This document shows, one piece after another, positions 32,801 to 42,708 of a stretch of 64,000 bases of DNA. Source of the stretch: Enchytraeus crypticus (lineage: Eukaryota > Annelida > Clitellata > Enchytraeida > Enchytraeidae); NCBI GenBank assembly GCA_905160935.1, contig CAJHZI010000711.1, positions 129,001-193,000 on the forward strand, in the 5' to 3' direction. How positions within the stretch are numbered: position 1 is the stretch's first letter; the number at the start of each line of letters is the position of its first letter. A program made the translations under genes and the position numbers. Below the pieces are notes generated by a model. The model saw only the letters and a list, made by a program, of their open reading frames with translations, ran no database searches and had not been told where the DNA came from.

Positions 32801-35800
32801 TTCATTAACCCACTCTATGCTTCTATTATCAATTATCATATTAATGGGCCTAATATTATGTCTAGGACCAATTCTAATGCAGTATGTCTTACTACAATTA
32901 ACACTTAGACCTACATTAGCTAATGCATGTGTACTGATATCAATTAGGGACTGCAAATCGTTCACTGTTAATGATAATAATATTAAATCGTCCGCATACA
33001 TAAAGGAATTGCAGCGCAGAGAAGATACGAAACAACCAATTTTGGATTTTTCAAGTTCAACTAGTGTATCATCGACACATACAGCAAACGCCCAATTCTG
33101 TAACGCCCGATATCTACAATAAGATTATTATACCTTGTATTGTAGCTCATAATGATCAAATATATAGCCGAATCTAGCTTCAGTTTTCTGTACCAAAGGC
33201 ACATTAGTAGTTGGTTGAGCTCAAGATTTGAATCCTTAATCTAGTTACTGATGCGCAGTGAGTTAACTGACTGATGTTCTACCAGACCCATACAGTTGTA
33301 GAACTACTGACCTATCACACTGATTCGCAGTTCTACAACTAACCGATACACTACCAGTCCAGGCCTTATGCTGACTCATTGAATTAATTAAATATTTTAT
33401 CTAAGTTATATTGGGTTACTCTTATATTGGGCTATGCTACTTGACAGAAGCCTCGATGCATTACATGTAGAATTAAGAGCAACGAGACGCTGAAGCAGCA
33501 GATAAACCTGGAGGAAACCTCGTGTCATGAGAGAATTAAATCTCTTCTGAGGAAATATGAACATCTACGTGTCGGTATCTGTGTTATGTAGTGTGTATTA
33601 GATAAGAATTATGTTGTGTAGTATGCATATCAATTTGTACTTCTATCGAATAAGCAAGATTATAGTCAATGTATAATAATTCAGTTTAGGACCCTACTTC
33701 TCCTCAGCACATTTCTTTTTCAGATTGGTCTGGGTGAATTTATCTGTAGTGATGGTTGCTGTTGAGGACATCCCTGACATCATCCCTGGATGAGGAAATG
33801 GACTTTAAACTTTTATTATTATTATTATTATTATATTTCACTACTGATAACTTATAGATTGATTGATTGATTGATGTTCAGGCTGGTTGAGACAATTCGA
33901 TGATACCTCACTGATGATAAGCTATCGATTGATTGATTGATTGATGTTCAGGCTGGTTGAGACAATTCGATGATACCTCACTGATGATAACCTATCGATT
34001 GATTGATTAATTGATGTTCAGGCTGGTTGAGACAATTCGATGATACCTCACTGATGATAGCCTATCGATTGATTGATTGATTAATGTACAGGCTGGTTCA
34101 GACAACATTGATTCCATGCATAATGATGATATAAAGAAAGCCAGAGAAGCCGTTCTTGACCTGCGTCAACAGGAGGAAAGCACTATAAAAGGTATTTTAG
34201 AAATCTTAGTTATTCTAATAATAGAATATTGTCAGTGCCTAATATCAGCAGGTGATGATGAAATGGATATTAAATTCAAACTGTTATGAACTTGGCAGAG
34301 AATTTTAACTATATGTTCAAAGGAGCAAACAATTTTAATTGAATTTCGTGAATGAACTTTTGATTGATTAGCTGTTTGAACGTTTGAATGAATAGCTGTT
34401 GGAACGTTCGATTGATTAGTTGATTGAACGTTTGATTGGTTATTTGATTGAACTTTTAAAGTTGATTACCAGTAAAAAAGCTGGTAAAGCTAAGGTTAAC
34501 GTCAGTCACACTGGATTCTAATCAAGGGTCAGCAGGGTTTATTTTCTGCCTGACCATCTCTGTCAGTATCTGGCAGTATCTCTGACAGTATCTCTGTCAG
34601 TATCTCTGACAGTATCTCTGACAGTACCTCTGACAGTATCTCTGACAGTATCTCTGACAGTATCTCTGACAGTATCTCTGACAGTATCTCTGACAGTATC
34701 TCTGACAGTATCTCTGACAGTATCTCTGACAGTATCTCTGACAGTACCTCTGACAGTACCTCTGACAGTATCTCTGACAGTATCTCTGACAGTATCTCTG
34801 ACAGTATCTCTGACAGTATCTCTGACAGTATTTCTTACAGTATCTCTGACAGTATCTCTGACAGAATCTCTGACAGTGTCTCTCTCAGTATCTCTGACAG
34901 TATCTCTGTCAGTACCTCGGACAGTATCTCTGACAGTATCTCTGATAGTATCTCTGACAGTATCTCTGACAGTATCTCTGACAGTATTTCGTACAGTATC
35001 TCTGACAGTATCTCTGACAGTATCTCTGACAGTATGTCTGACAGTGTCTCTGACAGTATCTCTGACAGTATCTCTGTCAGTACCTCTGACAGTATCTCTG
35101 ACAGTATCTCTGACAGTATCTCTGGCAGTATCTCTGTCAGTATCTCTGACAGTATCTCTGACAGTACCTCTGACAGTATCTCTGACTGTATCTCTGACAG
35201 TATCTCTGACAGTATCTCTGACTGTATCTCTGACAGTATCTCTGACAGTATTGTTGTGGAACTGAAACAAACGTTAAAATTAATTTACAGTTACTGTATT
35301 AAATGCTATATATAATTAATTGATATATTTAATTAATTATTTCTCTGTAATTAATTTGATTGACTAAAATGCTGCTTAGCTGTACAAATAGATTCAAACA
35401 ATTGATTGATATTTTTAGAATTAGAAGATCAAGTGTTGACTTTAGACTTGAGTCTTAAAGAGAGGTCTGACTTTCTAGAGCTAATGAGAACTTACAAGGT
35501 TTGATATATTCAACTTCTTCTTCTTACTTCTTCTTTTCCTCCATTTTCTATGGTGCTGGTAGCATGTTTGCCTGTTAAACAAGAGATCATGGGTTCAAAA
35601 CTTTTCCGTCATACCACTTCAGACTCTTCACATGTGTTTGGAAGCAGATATTAAACTTATACATATCTTTACTGGCACAGCTTTCTTTAAGTTTAATTGG
35701 TGTGCATTTCTTGGAAAAAAGATCATTTGCGGCATTTTTGGTTACTTTTTCTCTTTCATATTTGGCTACTTTTTGGTTATTATGAGTTTTAATTTTGAAT

Positions 35801-38800
35801 ATGTAAAAATCTTGGACGTTCTCTCTTCAATCCTGATCTTGGCTTTAATTCTGCTAGCTTGGATCTTGCCTGGACCGGCGATGTCGGTACGATACTCGAT
35901 CGCGGATAAGTATGTGCAGGGTTCAAATCCTGGTCTCGCGCGTCACTGACATCGCTTTCGAGTGAGGAAACTGACGTTAACATTAGCTTTAACATAGCTT
36001 TAGCTTTTTTGTTGATTTATTTCCTTTGAATTGTATATGTTGGGTTGTTTTGCATTTTGTTGCTTGGTGTTTTAGGATAAAGAATTTTATAAGAAGTGTG
36101 CGGAGATAGGGCGCTTAGAACAAGAGCTGACAGAAACTAGAGAGAAGATTAAGGTATTAGCTAGTCAAGCTAGTATTATAAATTCTAATTATTACATAGA
36201 TAATTACAATTATTATGTAGATAATTCTAATTATTACATAGATAATTACAATTATTATGTAGATAATTCTAATTATTACATAGATAATTACAATTATTAT
36301 GTAGATAATTCTAATTATTACATAGATAATTACAATTATTATGTAGATAATTCTAATTATTACATAGATAATTACAATTATTATGTAGATAATTCTAATT
36401 ATTACATAGATAATTACAATTATTATGTAGATAATTCTAATTATTACATAGATAATTACAATTATTATGTAGATAATTCTAATTATTACATAGATAATTA
36501 CAATTATTATGTAGATAATTCTAATTATTACATAGATAATTACAATTATTATGTAGATAATTCTAATTATTACATAGATAATTACAATTATTATGTAGAT
36601 AATTCTAATTATTACATAGATAATTACAATTATTATGTAGATAATTCTAATTATTATATAGATAATTACAATTATTATGTAGATAATTCTAATTATTATA
36701 CTAATAATTATAATTATTATATACACGTAGATATTTGTAATTATTATTTATAATCATTGTTACATTATTAATAAATTAATATTACTAAGTTACTTATTAC
36801 ATAAAACTACAACAATTATTAAATTTGAATATTTTGAAGTTATAAATTATGGTAAACAAATGCTTTAGTTATTATAGTGACAATTAGAATAAATATGATT
36901 ATTTTTAAATATTAAAAACAATATTAGAAATTTACTATGATTGCAAAAGCCCTGTCTGTGCTTAAAAAATAGAAGTCTATAAAAATTACTGAATCGCTTC
37001 CAGGTTGGTCGAGATCTTCAAGGGTAAATGAGCCACTAGCTCGCCCTCTGCAGTAAAATTTTACATACATCTAGTATGAGGAGACGTTTGTCATGATCTT
37101 TTAGTTTTTTGTCTGTGCTCAGATGCAATGGAAAGTGAATACCAACAACAATATGATTAGAGTGGTACTGTTGTCCATGACAACATCGAGCAACATCGAG
37201 TACCAACATTCGTACGGTTGGATGGCCGAATGGATAGCACACTTGCCTGAGAAGCAAGAGGTTATCGATTCGAATCCCAGCCGGACCATATCTGACAGTT
37301 TCCCTTGTGATATAGAAACAGACGTTAAACTTAGCTTTACAGCTATTACTTAATGAAATAGGTTATATTTAGCCGTGAGTTTTAGGCCAAAGAAATAATT
37401 CGGTGGACTCCGAATTAAATTAATATTAAAACTTTTGTATATTTTTATCGCTACTTCTTCACTAATTTAACTCCAATTAATTTGCTCATGTCGTTCTATT
37501 TTATTTTGAAATGGCACAGGATGAAGAGGACCAAGTAACCAGAGTTGGCAAAGCTGCGCTAAGAAAGCTTAAACATTTTGAAACTATGGAGACATCCTCA
37601 ATAAAAGAGAGCGTTACTAAGGTAACGTAGTATCATTTAATTACAATTGTGACAAACAAGGACAAATATTTGTGTAGTTTTGAATACTAATTGGTGATTT
37701 ACGAAACATATTAAATTTTAAAACACTGATAATTAGAAACAAATGCTGATTTTGAACTACTGATGATAATTTGTAGTATAAATTTTTTGCAAGACAAATT
37801 TAGCACAAATTTCTAAAGCACTTTTATATGGCCAAATTTAAATTTTGATAATATTAATTAGAACTATGTATGATGAAATTTTATAATTATGACTAAAGCT
37901 GTGTTATATTTAACTCTAGCCTAGCGCTATTTTACGAAGGTTCGTTTCATTTTGAACTATTCAAAGAAATACTTAATTTTTGAATTCATTAGCTATGATA
38001 ATTATATACCATCAGTAACCCATTCTGATTCTGTTGCCGACGCTTTGCCAATCCTTCCATGACTTACAAAATGAAAGAGTCACTCTTCAAAAATCTAAAT
38101 TTAAAATCATTGGTTAATTGAAAGCATTCTTTTTTTCGATGGATTCAAGATCTCCATTAGTAGGAGTTAATTAAAGATGACCATGATTGATATAATACCC
38201 TTTAAACAAAGAACTTTATCCATATATTTCGATGTTAAAGGCTGTCGGAAGGAAGCTTGATAGAACTGTTCCTGAAATGGAAAATGAAAACAAACAGATG
38301 GAAGAGGTTTGTGCAATAATGTTTAGAATTGTGTCTCTCAGCGACTTTTTAGTTGTAGTTTTAATGACTAGCTTATACTTAAGATACCTTTTTCTGAATA
38401 TATAGCATATTTCTTAGATATTTGAATAAAATTTTATAGCCGTGGCATTTAGTGCCAATAATTCAAGACCTCTATTAGACTACTACTGACAATTAAATAA
38501 AAATTATTATGATTAATGATAATATAATTAATTTAATATTAACTGAAGTGGTGCATTTGAAAGAACTGGCTATGATCGATCAGGAATTTTGTTTAGTTAT
38601 TTTTCATTAACTATTTTAGTTTTCGTATCATGTACCGAGCCGCTCTAGAATAAGCTAGTCGTCTAATTCTTCTACTTCTTTCTTAATTGTACCAATTAAG
38701 AAGAAGCCGAAGAAGCTTTTTGCGTATTCAGATACCACACGGCGTACACGTTCATTTTTACTTACATTTCCCGAATCCCGACCCTAGTTAAACTGGTATT

Positions 38801-40113
38801 CAAGGGAAGATGATGATGAAACGTGATCAATCAATAATGGATTATTATTCTACAGAACTGTGTCTTACTGAGGAATTGAATCTGTATATATTTGCTATAA
38901 TTTAGGAGATAAGATTGCACAAGATGGAGTTGTCTAAACTGAAAGAAAACATTGGTTCTCTACAGAAAGAGATAGAAACGTTAAAGATAGATCCACGCAG
39001 AAATTTCCGGCGAACGGTTTTTCCTGAACTATTGTCTGCCACCTTGCCTAAGTAAGTTGTGTTATTGTAACTCTCTCTCTTCAGTGCACTGCCAAGTGGC
39101 AGGTTCAAGGTAAATTTCATACTCAAAGTCTACTTTCTCGTTCCATTAGAGCACTCCTTAGATCAACAAGTTAATCCCTTCACGAAGTCTATGCCTTATG
39201 TAGCCTATAGCTTGGGAAAAGTATGGCTTCTGAAGTGGTTTCCCATTACCTTCTTCTGTTATTCTAAAATACTTTATAAAAGCATTGAAGTAGTCTAATG
39301 GAATTGGTACGTTTATTGTGAAAGAGAACAGGGTTTTAGATATAGACCTACCGATAATTTTAAATCGTGAATTCTTAACTTTGATTTATATATATTTCAG
39401 TAAGCAATTATAGCGGTATATGTTAACGCCAGTTGTTTCACAATTTATATTTTTTATTCTCAGTTATATTGTTGTTTCATTTTAATATTTTCAATAAATT
39501 AGCATGTTGATGTAATATTTTATCAAGAAATACTAAAAAAACTCACAAGCACAAGAATGTTGTGATGGGAATAAAGCATAATCACAGTGTGATAAAGGGA
39601 CTAAAGTATAGTCATAAGCTCATTTTATTTCGCAAATGGACTAAAGCATAGACACAATGTGGTAACATATCTAAAGCATAGGCACCCTGTGGACTGTAGT
39701 GATGAACCTAAAGTATTGTCTTCGGCAACTTTGTGCGTTTTCACAGGTATAGACTTTACTTTAAATTATCTAACATACCTAATCTCGGCAGAGACAGGCT
39801 GAGATTAGATATGTTAGATGATTTAAAGACCCACTTATATGTGGACATGAAGAGGAAAGCGTAAGACAGAGAAGAGTGGAAGGGTTATATACCATGGACC
39901 TGCCAGTAGGCAGTGTACTAAGAGAGAGAGAGAGACTTTACTACTCATCACCACGACAATTATTAGGCTGTACAGTGTGCCATTGCTGGCTAATATTGTT
40001 GTGTATTCCATTGATAACGAAACGTTTCTACAATTGAGTGATTTTTTTACAGATGCACACCAGATATGGAAGTTATATTTGATATTCCTATACACGAAGA
40101 TCTTCCGATATGA
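29723..40113 (+). CDS. Coiled-coil protein of unknown identity (10 exons, 355 aa)
   Basis: Exons 29723-29882, 30670-30821, 33448-33570, 34092-34191, 35419-35498, 36076-36153, 37520-37621, 38241-38306, 38906-39051 and 40053-40113, all phase-compatible (1068 nt including the stop). The start ATG is [20 protein letters not shown]. The N-terminal third is Ser/His-rich with scattered Cys ([20 protein letters not shown]). From about residue 120 on it is strongly heptad-like, with many E/K/L/Q ([55 protein letters not shown]). It ends in a short conserved-looking tail, [17 protein letters not shown] and [13 protein letters not shown] do not recognise the family; the composition would suit a centrosomal, ciliary or cytoskeletal coiled coil. 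The donor of exon 3 (CGT|GTCGGT) is weak. Confidence 0.75.
30240..30530. repeat. 14-bp tandem repeat, about 20 copies
   Basis: The unit is CATTCTTATCACAT, in intron 1 of the coiled-coil gene, ending about 140 bp before the acceptor of exon 2. Confidence 0.95.
30670..30821 (+). CDS. Coiled-coil gene exon 2
   Basis: The acceptor is TTTTTCTAG; the donor CTG|GTTAGG is phase 0. Encodes [20 protein letters not shown] and a Ser/His/Gln-rich stretch ending RRQRLLL. Confidence 0.7.
30930..31090 (-). mobile_element. SINE1 fragment
   Basis: (ATC)n, then CCCGGTTTAATCAGGGTCGG, ACGAATAGAC and TGGAGCCTAGGAG: a minus-strand SINE1 copy in an intron. Confidence 0.7.
31420..31712 (+). mobile_element. LINE-A 3' end with ORF2 C-terminus and (GA)n tail
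   Basis: Encodes [20 protein letters not shown], then [20 protein letters not shown] and [13 protein letters not shown] stop. This is the characteristic C-terminal tail of a non-LTR retrotransposon ORF2 (RW-x-GH-x-LR ... GKR-x-RGRPR). It ends in CCTGCCAGTAGGCAGTGCAC and then (AGAG)n. It is the longest copy; 3'-only copies lie at 18650, 39775, 50205, 51405, 61195 and 62480. Confidence 0.85.
31760..32000 (+). mobile_element. Possible decayed LINE ORF2 C-terminus
   Basis: A fragment reading [13 protein letters not shown] resembles the W-x-GH-x-x-R motif of LINE ORF2 tails, but the frame is broken. Weak. Confidence 0.3.
32290..33125 (-). mobile_element. LINE reverse transcriptase fragment (LINE-C)
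   Basis: Minus-strand RT palm to thumb: [20 protein letters not shown], then the catalytic box [20 protein letters not shown], then [11 protein letters not shown]. After a frameshift near 32740 it continues [40 protein letters not shown]. This is typical of CR1/L2-type or jockey-type LINEs. It is 5'-truncated and frameshifted, so inactive. It is inserted in intron 2 of the coiled-coil gene. Confidence 0.85.
33448..33570 (+). CDS. Coiled-coil gene exon 3
   Basis: The acceptor is TTGACAG. Encodes [20 protein letters not shown] and continues to LLRKYEHLR, 41 codons in phase 0. The donor is weak (CGT|GTCGGT); only this choice keeps phase with exon 4. Confidence 0.65.
33680..33840 (+). mobile_element. 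SINE-like element with (TTA)n tail
   Basis: GGACCCTACTTCTCCTCAGC ... GACATCATCCCTGGATGAGG AAATGGACTTTAAAC(TTA)n. It matches 21018-21150. Confidence 0.7.
33851..34105. repeat. 70-bp array spanning an acceptor of the coiled-coil gene, 4 copies
   Basis: Period 70, with AGs at 33881, 33951, 34021 and 34091 (the last is genuine). Each unit contains GATTGATTGATTGATGTTCAG|GCTGGTTGAGACAA. The text after the AG matches the first 15 or so nt of exon 34092-34191 (GCTGGTTCAGACAACATTGA). Confidence 0.92.
34092..34191 (+). CDS. Coiled-coil gene exon 4
   Basis: The acceptor is TTAATGTACAG; the donor AAAAG|GTATTT is phase 1. Encodes [20 protein letters not shown] and [13 protein letters not shown]. Confidence 0.75.
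34560..35255. repeat. 12-bp tandem repeat, about 57 copies
   Basis: The unit is CTCTGACAGTAT with sporadic variants. It is in the intron between coiled-coil exons 4 and 5. Because 12 is a multiple of 3, several frames are open on both strands (long Val-Arg-Asp-Thr or Ser-Asp-Ser-Ile repeats); these are not proteins. Each unit contains a CTGACAG acceptor-like string. Confidence 0.95.
35419..35498 (+). CDS. Coiled-coil gene exon 5
   Basis: The acceptor is ATTTTTAG; the donor AAG|GTTTGA is phase 0. Encodes [20 protein letters not shown] and ELMRTYK. Confidence 0.75.
35560..35660 (+). mobile_element. tRNA-like SINE fragment
   Basis: TGGTGCTGGTAGCATGTTTG ... AGATCATGGGTTCAAAACTT resembles tRNA A and B boxes. 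It is followed by a degenerate third-family tail (AAGCAGATATTAAACTTA). Confidence 0.55.
35870..35995 (+). mobile_element. tRNA-derived SINE
   Basis: ACCGGCGATGTCGGTACGAT, GCGGATAAGTATGTGCAGGG, TTCAAATCCTGGTCTCG (B box) and the tail CACTGACATCGCTTTCGAGT GAGGAAACTGACGTTAAC. Confidence 0.75.
36076..36153 (+). CDS. Coiled-coil gene exon 6
   Basis: The acceptor is TGTTTTAG; the donor AAG|GTATTA is phase 0 to 0. Encodes [20 protein letters not shown] and TREKIK. Confidence 0.78.
36179..36720. repeat. 42-bp tandem repeat, 13 near-identical copies
   Basis: The unit is AATTCTAATTATTACATAGA, TAATTACAATTATTATGTAG, AT. It starts 26 nt after the donor of coiled-coil exon 6. The unit length is a multiple of three, which leaves a 189-codon Ile/Tyr frame that is an artefact. 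The extreme homogeneity implies recent expansion. Confidence 0.95.
37205..37345 (+). mobile_element. tRNA-like SINE, well preserved head
   Basis: CGGTTGG and CCAGCCG can pair as a 7-bp acceptor stem around ATGGCCGAATGGATAGCAC (A box) and TCGATTCGAATCC (B box). CTTGC/GCAAG forms an anticodon-type stem with loop CTGAGAA. The tail is ATAGAAACAGACGTTAAACT. The T-stem is imperfect and a SINE tail follows, so this is an element and not a tRNA gene. Confidence 0.65.
37520..37621 (+). CDS. Coiled-coil gene exon 7
   Basis: The acceptor is GGCACAG; the donor AAG|GTAACG is phase 0. Encodes [20 protein letters not shown] and [14 protein letters not shown]. Confidence 0.78.
38241..38306 (+). CDS. Coiled-coil gene exon 8
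   Basis: The acceptor is GTTAAAG; the donor GAG|GTTTGT. Encodes [22 protein letters not shown]. The polypyrimidine tract is poor, so this exon is less certain than its neighbours. Confidence 0.65.
38906..39051 (+). CDS. Coiled-coil gene exon 9
   Basis: The acceptor is AATTTAG; the donor AA|GTAAGT is phase 2. Encodes [49 protein letters not shown]. Confidence 0.82.
39075..39260 (-). mobile_element. SINE2 (GA-tail family), truncated
   Basis: CTCTCTTCAGTGCACTGCCA, AGTGGCAGGTTCAAGG and onward to GTGGTTTCCCATTACCTTC. It matches 41100-41300. Confidence 0.75.
39775..39940 (+). mobile_element. LINE-A 3' end copy
   Basis: GATTAGATATGTTAGATGAT to TACCATGGACCTGCCAGTAG GCAGTGTACTAAGAGAGAGA. Confidence 0.8.
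40053..40113 (+). CDS. Coiled-coil gene terminal exon 10
   Basis: The acceptor is TTTTTTACAG. It completes AAA and encodes [19 protein letters not shown] stop (TGA at 40111-40113). Confidence 0.75.
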
Positions 40114-41099
40114 GACTCTACATCTCTATATCTACGCTTTAGTATTATATTGTAAAAGTAACCGTCATCCATTTTGTAATGCATGCTTTTATACACCTAT
40201 TGCGTTTCAAAATACCTCTTTTACTGATTTTAATTATTATATTTAACTTATAGCCAATTGCTTGTTATCACTTAAGTTAAAATTTAGGCCTACTTTTATT
40301 TAGTTTGATTGCCAGTTGATTAAATTGCTTTTCGATTAATAATTTTTTTATCATTTGCTTGCTTTGTTGCTACATTTTCTTGTAACCAATGAATGAAGCG
40401 TTATGTAGCCAGTAAATGTTAGGTTGAATTAGCCAGTGAATGAATATTGATCGTGATTTATCCAGCCTTGTGATGCATCTTTTATTTTGAAGTTAGTTAA
40501 GCAACGATGACAAGACTTTCTTCAAATGTCAGTGTATGGAAAAAAACCCGTTAAATTCATGTCATTCCAAAAAATAAATTTATCTCAAATTAATAGTTTA
40601 ATAATTTGTAAAGTAAAAAATACACCGGTTCGTTGATTTGTGCAATGATCGCATGCTGTGTTCTATTTAAGCTTTTTCATTGTTCTACAAAGAGTGCGAT
40701 GCTATTTAATACATCTATTGACTGATTGACTATTTCGCAGTGTGTCAGAAGTACGCTACAGAGTTTAACTATCTTTAAATGTTTAAATTCATACTATCCC
40801 AACAATAAAAAATTCATTGACAGTCTATGAACTTTTAAGCACATGTAGCAACATCAGTTAAATTGGCTGCATGCTTATGAGTAGAAAAACCTGCCATTAA
40901 AAGAATGCACAGAAGAAGAGAGTAATAATTTTGTAATTAGACTTTTTAGCTACTAAGAAGTAATTGAAAAATATTTTAAAAGCAATTAGTTGATCCAAAT
41001 AATACCTAAACTATTTAACTTCCTTATAGCAATTAAGGCAAAATAGAGTTTAGCTAAATCGGTTAATTTACTTTTTAAAAAGTTATGTCAAGTAGTTTT

Positions 41100-41495
41100 A
41101 CTATTCATAACCTATCTTCTTATCTCTCTACAGTGCACTGCCGAGTGGCAGGTTCAAGGTACATCTTCATACTCAAAGTCTGCTTTCTCGCTCCATAAGA
41201 GCAATCTTTAAATCAACAAGTTAATCCTTTCACAAAGTCTATGCCTTATTCATACCTTATGTAGCCTATAGCTTGGGAAATATACCGCTTCTGAGGTGGT
41301 TTCCCGTTGCCTTCCTCAGTTAGGTGGATTAATTACCATTTAATCCCAGGGGAAAATATTTAATGGTGAGGTGGGTCCCCTCTTGCCATCCTCAGCTCCA
41401 GCCTTTAGTCGCCTCTTACGTACAAGCGGCAGATTGTTTGCGGTTACCCTATTCTACAGTGGTCCAACCACACCCGAGCACAACACTGGGATATT
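41100..41495 (-). mobile_element. SINE2 (GA-tail family), near full length, about 395 bp
   Basis: Read on the minus strand: TGTTGTGCTCGGGTGTGG ..., the core GTACGTAAGAGGCGACTAAA, GGGAAACCACCTCAGAAGC, then ACCTTGAACCTGCCACTCGG CAGTGCACTGTAGAGAGA. The last 40 nt are the same as the LINE-A 3' end. Other copies are at 9880, 39075 and 61535. Confidence 0.8.
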
Positions 41496-41954
41496 CATAT
41501 CCATCTAAAAAATAATACTAGCCACCCAAAGTTGCCTATACCCTACTGAGCTCATAAATATTACTCCGTTGATTCAGTAGGCCTAATACTTTTTATAGGC
41601 ATATTTCTGGTACTGAAGAGTATTCAACAAACTACGTATGATTGGCCTTTTTTAAGTATATGTACTATACTATCTATTTTATTGTTCTCTGTTGGTGCTA
41701 TAAATGATATTTTCTACATGTAAATCATATAAGCCTAGTTAATTTATTTTTAATGAATATCAATGTTGTTACATTTATGTTAGTTATATATGTCATTCAT
41801 GGACTGCAATTTCGGAATAACGTCTTTTGATTTTCTACTTTTAGGTACTTCCTCTTGTTTCATTTTGTTCTAAATTTTACTAGTTGTAAGACTGAATTTC
41901 TACTCCATTATGATAATTAGTAAGTTGTTTTTTATATGTTTCCCGTGTTGTGTT

Positions 41955-42225
41955 GAGATTGTTTGAAGAATAGACCAACCGGTGACTGCATGTGTCGTAC
42001 AATGCGACTAAAGCACTGGGATCCAAACCTACGTCAGAAAGGGCATTCGGTTGGTGAACGCCTAGGCTCTAGAAATTGCTACAAAAATTTCCAAAACCAA
42101 CGGAAGAGATTATAGGGAATTGACTGATGATATGCATCGTATGAGACAGAGAGGAGTGAAGAAAGTCTATTCTTATCCCGACTTTACTTAAACTGGGATT
42201 TAGAAGAAGATGATGATGATGATGT
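41955..42225 (+). mobile_element. SINE1 (GAT-tail family), full length
   Basis: GAAGAATAGACCAACCGGTG, ACTGCATGTGTCGTACAATG, CGACTAAAGCACTGGGATCC, AAAGGGCATTCGGTTGGTGA, ACGCCTAGGCTCTAGAAATT, then GATGATATGCATCGTATGAG ... TATCCCGACTTTACTTAAAC and (GAT)n. The 3' 100 nt match LINE-B (55090-55190). Confidence 0.8.
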
Positions 42226-42708
42226 GTTTGCTGAGCTATTCATCATAGTGCTCCTCTTGTTCATATGAGAATTGCAGCAGTCACGATATACACATCTTGA
42301 TAGGGCTACAGAAGCGCTGTGATTATATTTAAACTTAAACGTTATCATCGTGCATCAACATCATTATACAATTATAATAATCATCGTCATCATCAACAAC
42401 ATCAACATTTCTCTAAAAATCTCCCTTGATATTCTCTCGATAGGCCTACATATTTGGTTCCTATTGTTTTGTTTAAACTTAGCCTATGTCGTGTCATTGA
42501 ATGAACGGTATTTACACCATAATTATATTTAAGAAGTTAATCAATCAATAAGAAGTTAACGTCCGGTTCCAAGCCATAAAGCAATATCAGGGACGTCTCA
42601 AGCAAACTTAATTCAGTAGTTCATTAATTCATTAATTTATTCTTTCATTAATTTATTAATTACTAAATTAATCCGATAACTGAGTAGTTAATGTAAGAAA
42701 TACTAGTA

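Noticed and set aside
34563..35270. 235-codon open frame of Arg-Asp-Thr-Val repeats and its antisense partners
   Set aside because: Entirely the 12-bp tandem repeat; a period divisible by 3 keeps frames open on both strands.
36157..36726. 189-codon Ile/Tyr-rich frame
   Set aside because: Translation of the 42-bp repeat; intronic.
37013..37032. Micro-exon (GTTGGTCGAGATCTTCAAGG) between coiled-coil exons 6 and 7
   Set aside because: 19-20 nt would break phase; exons 6 and 7 join in phase without it.
37211..37290. tRNA gene (cloverleaf-like with CTGAGAA anticodon loop)
   Set aside because: T-stem mismatches, no proper terminator, and it is followed by a SINE tail shared with other elements.
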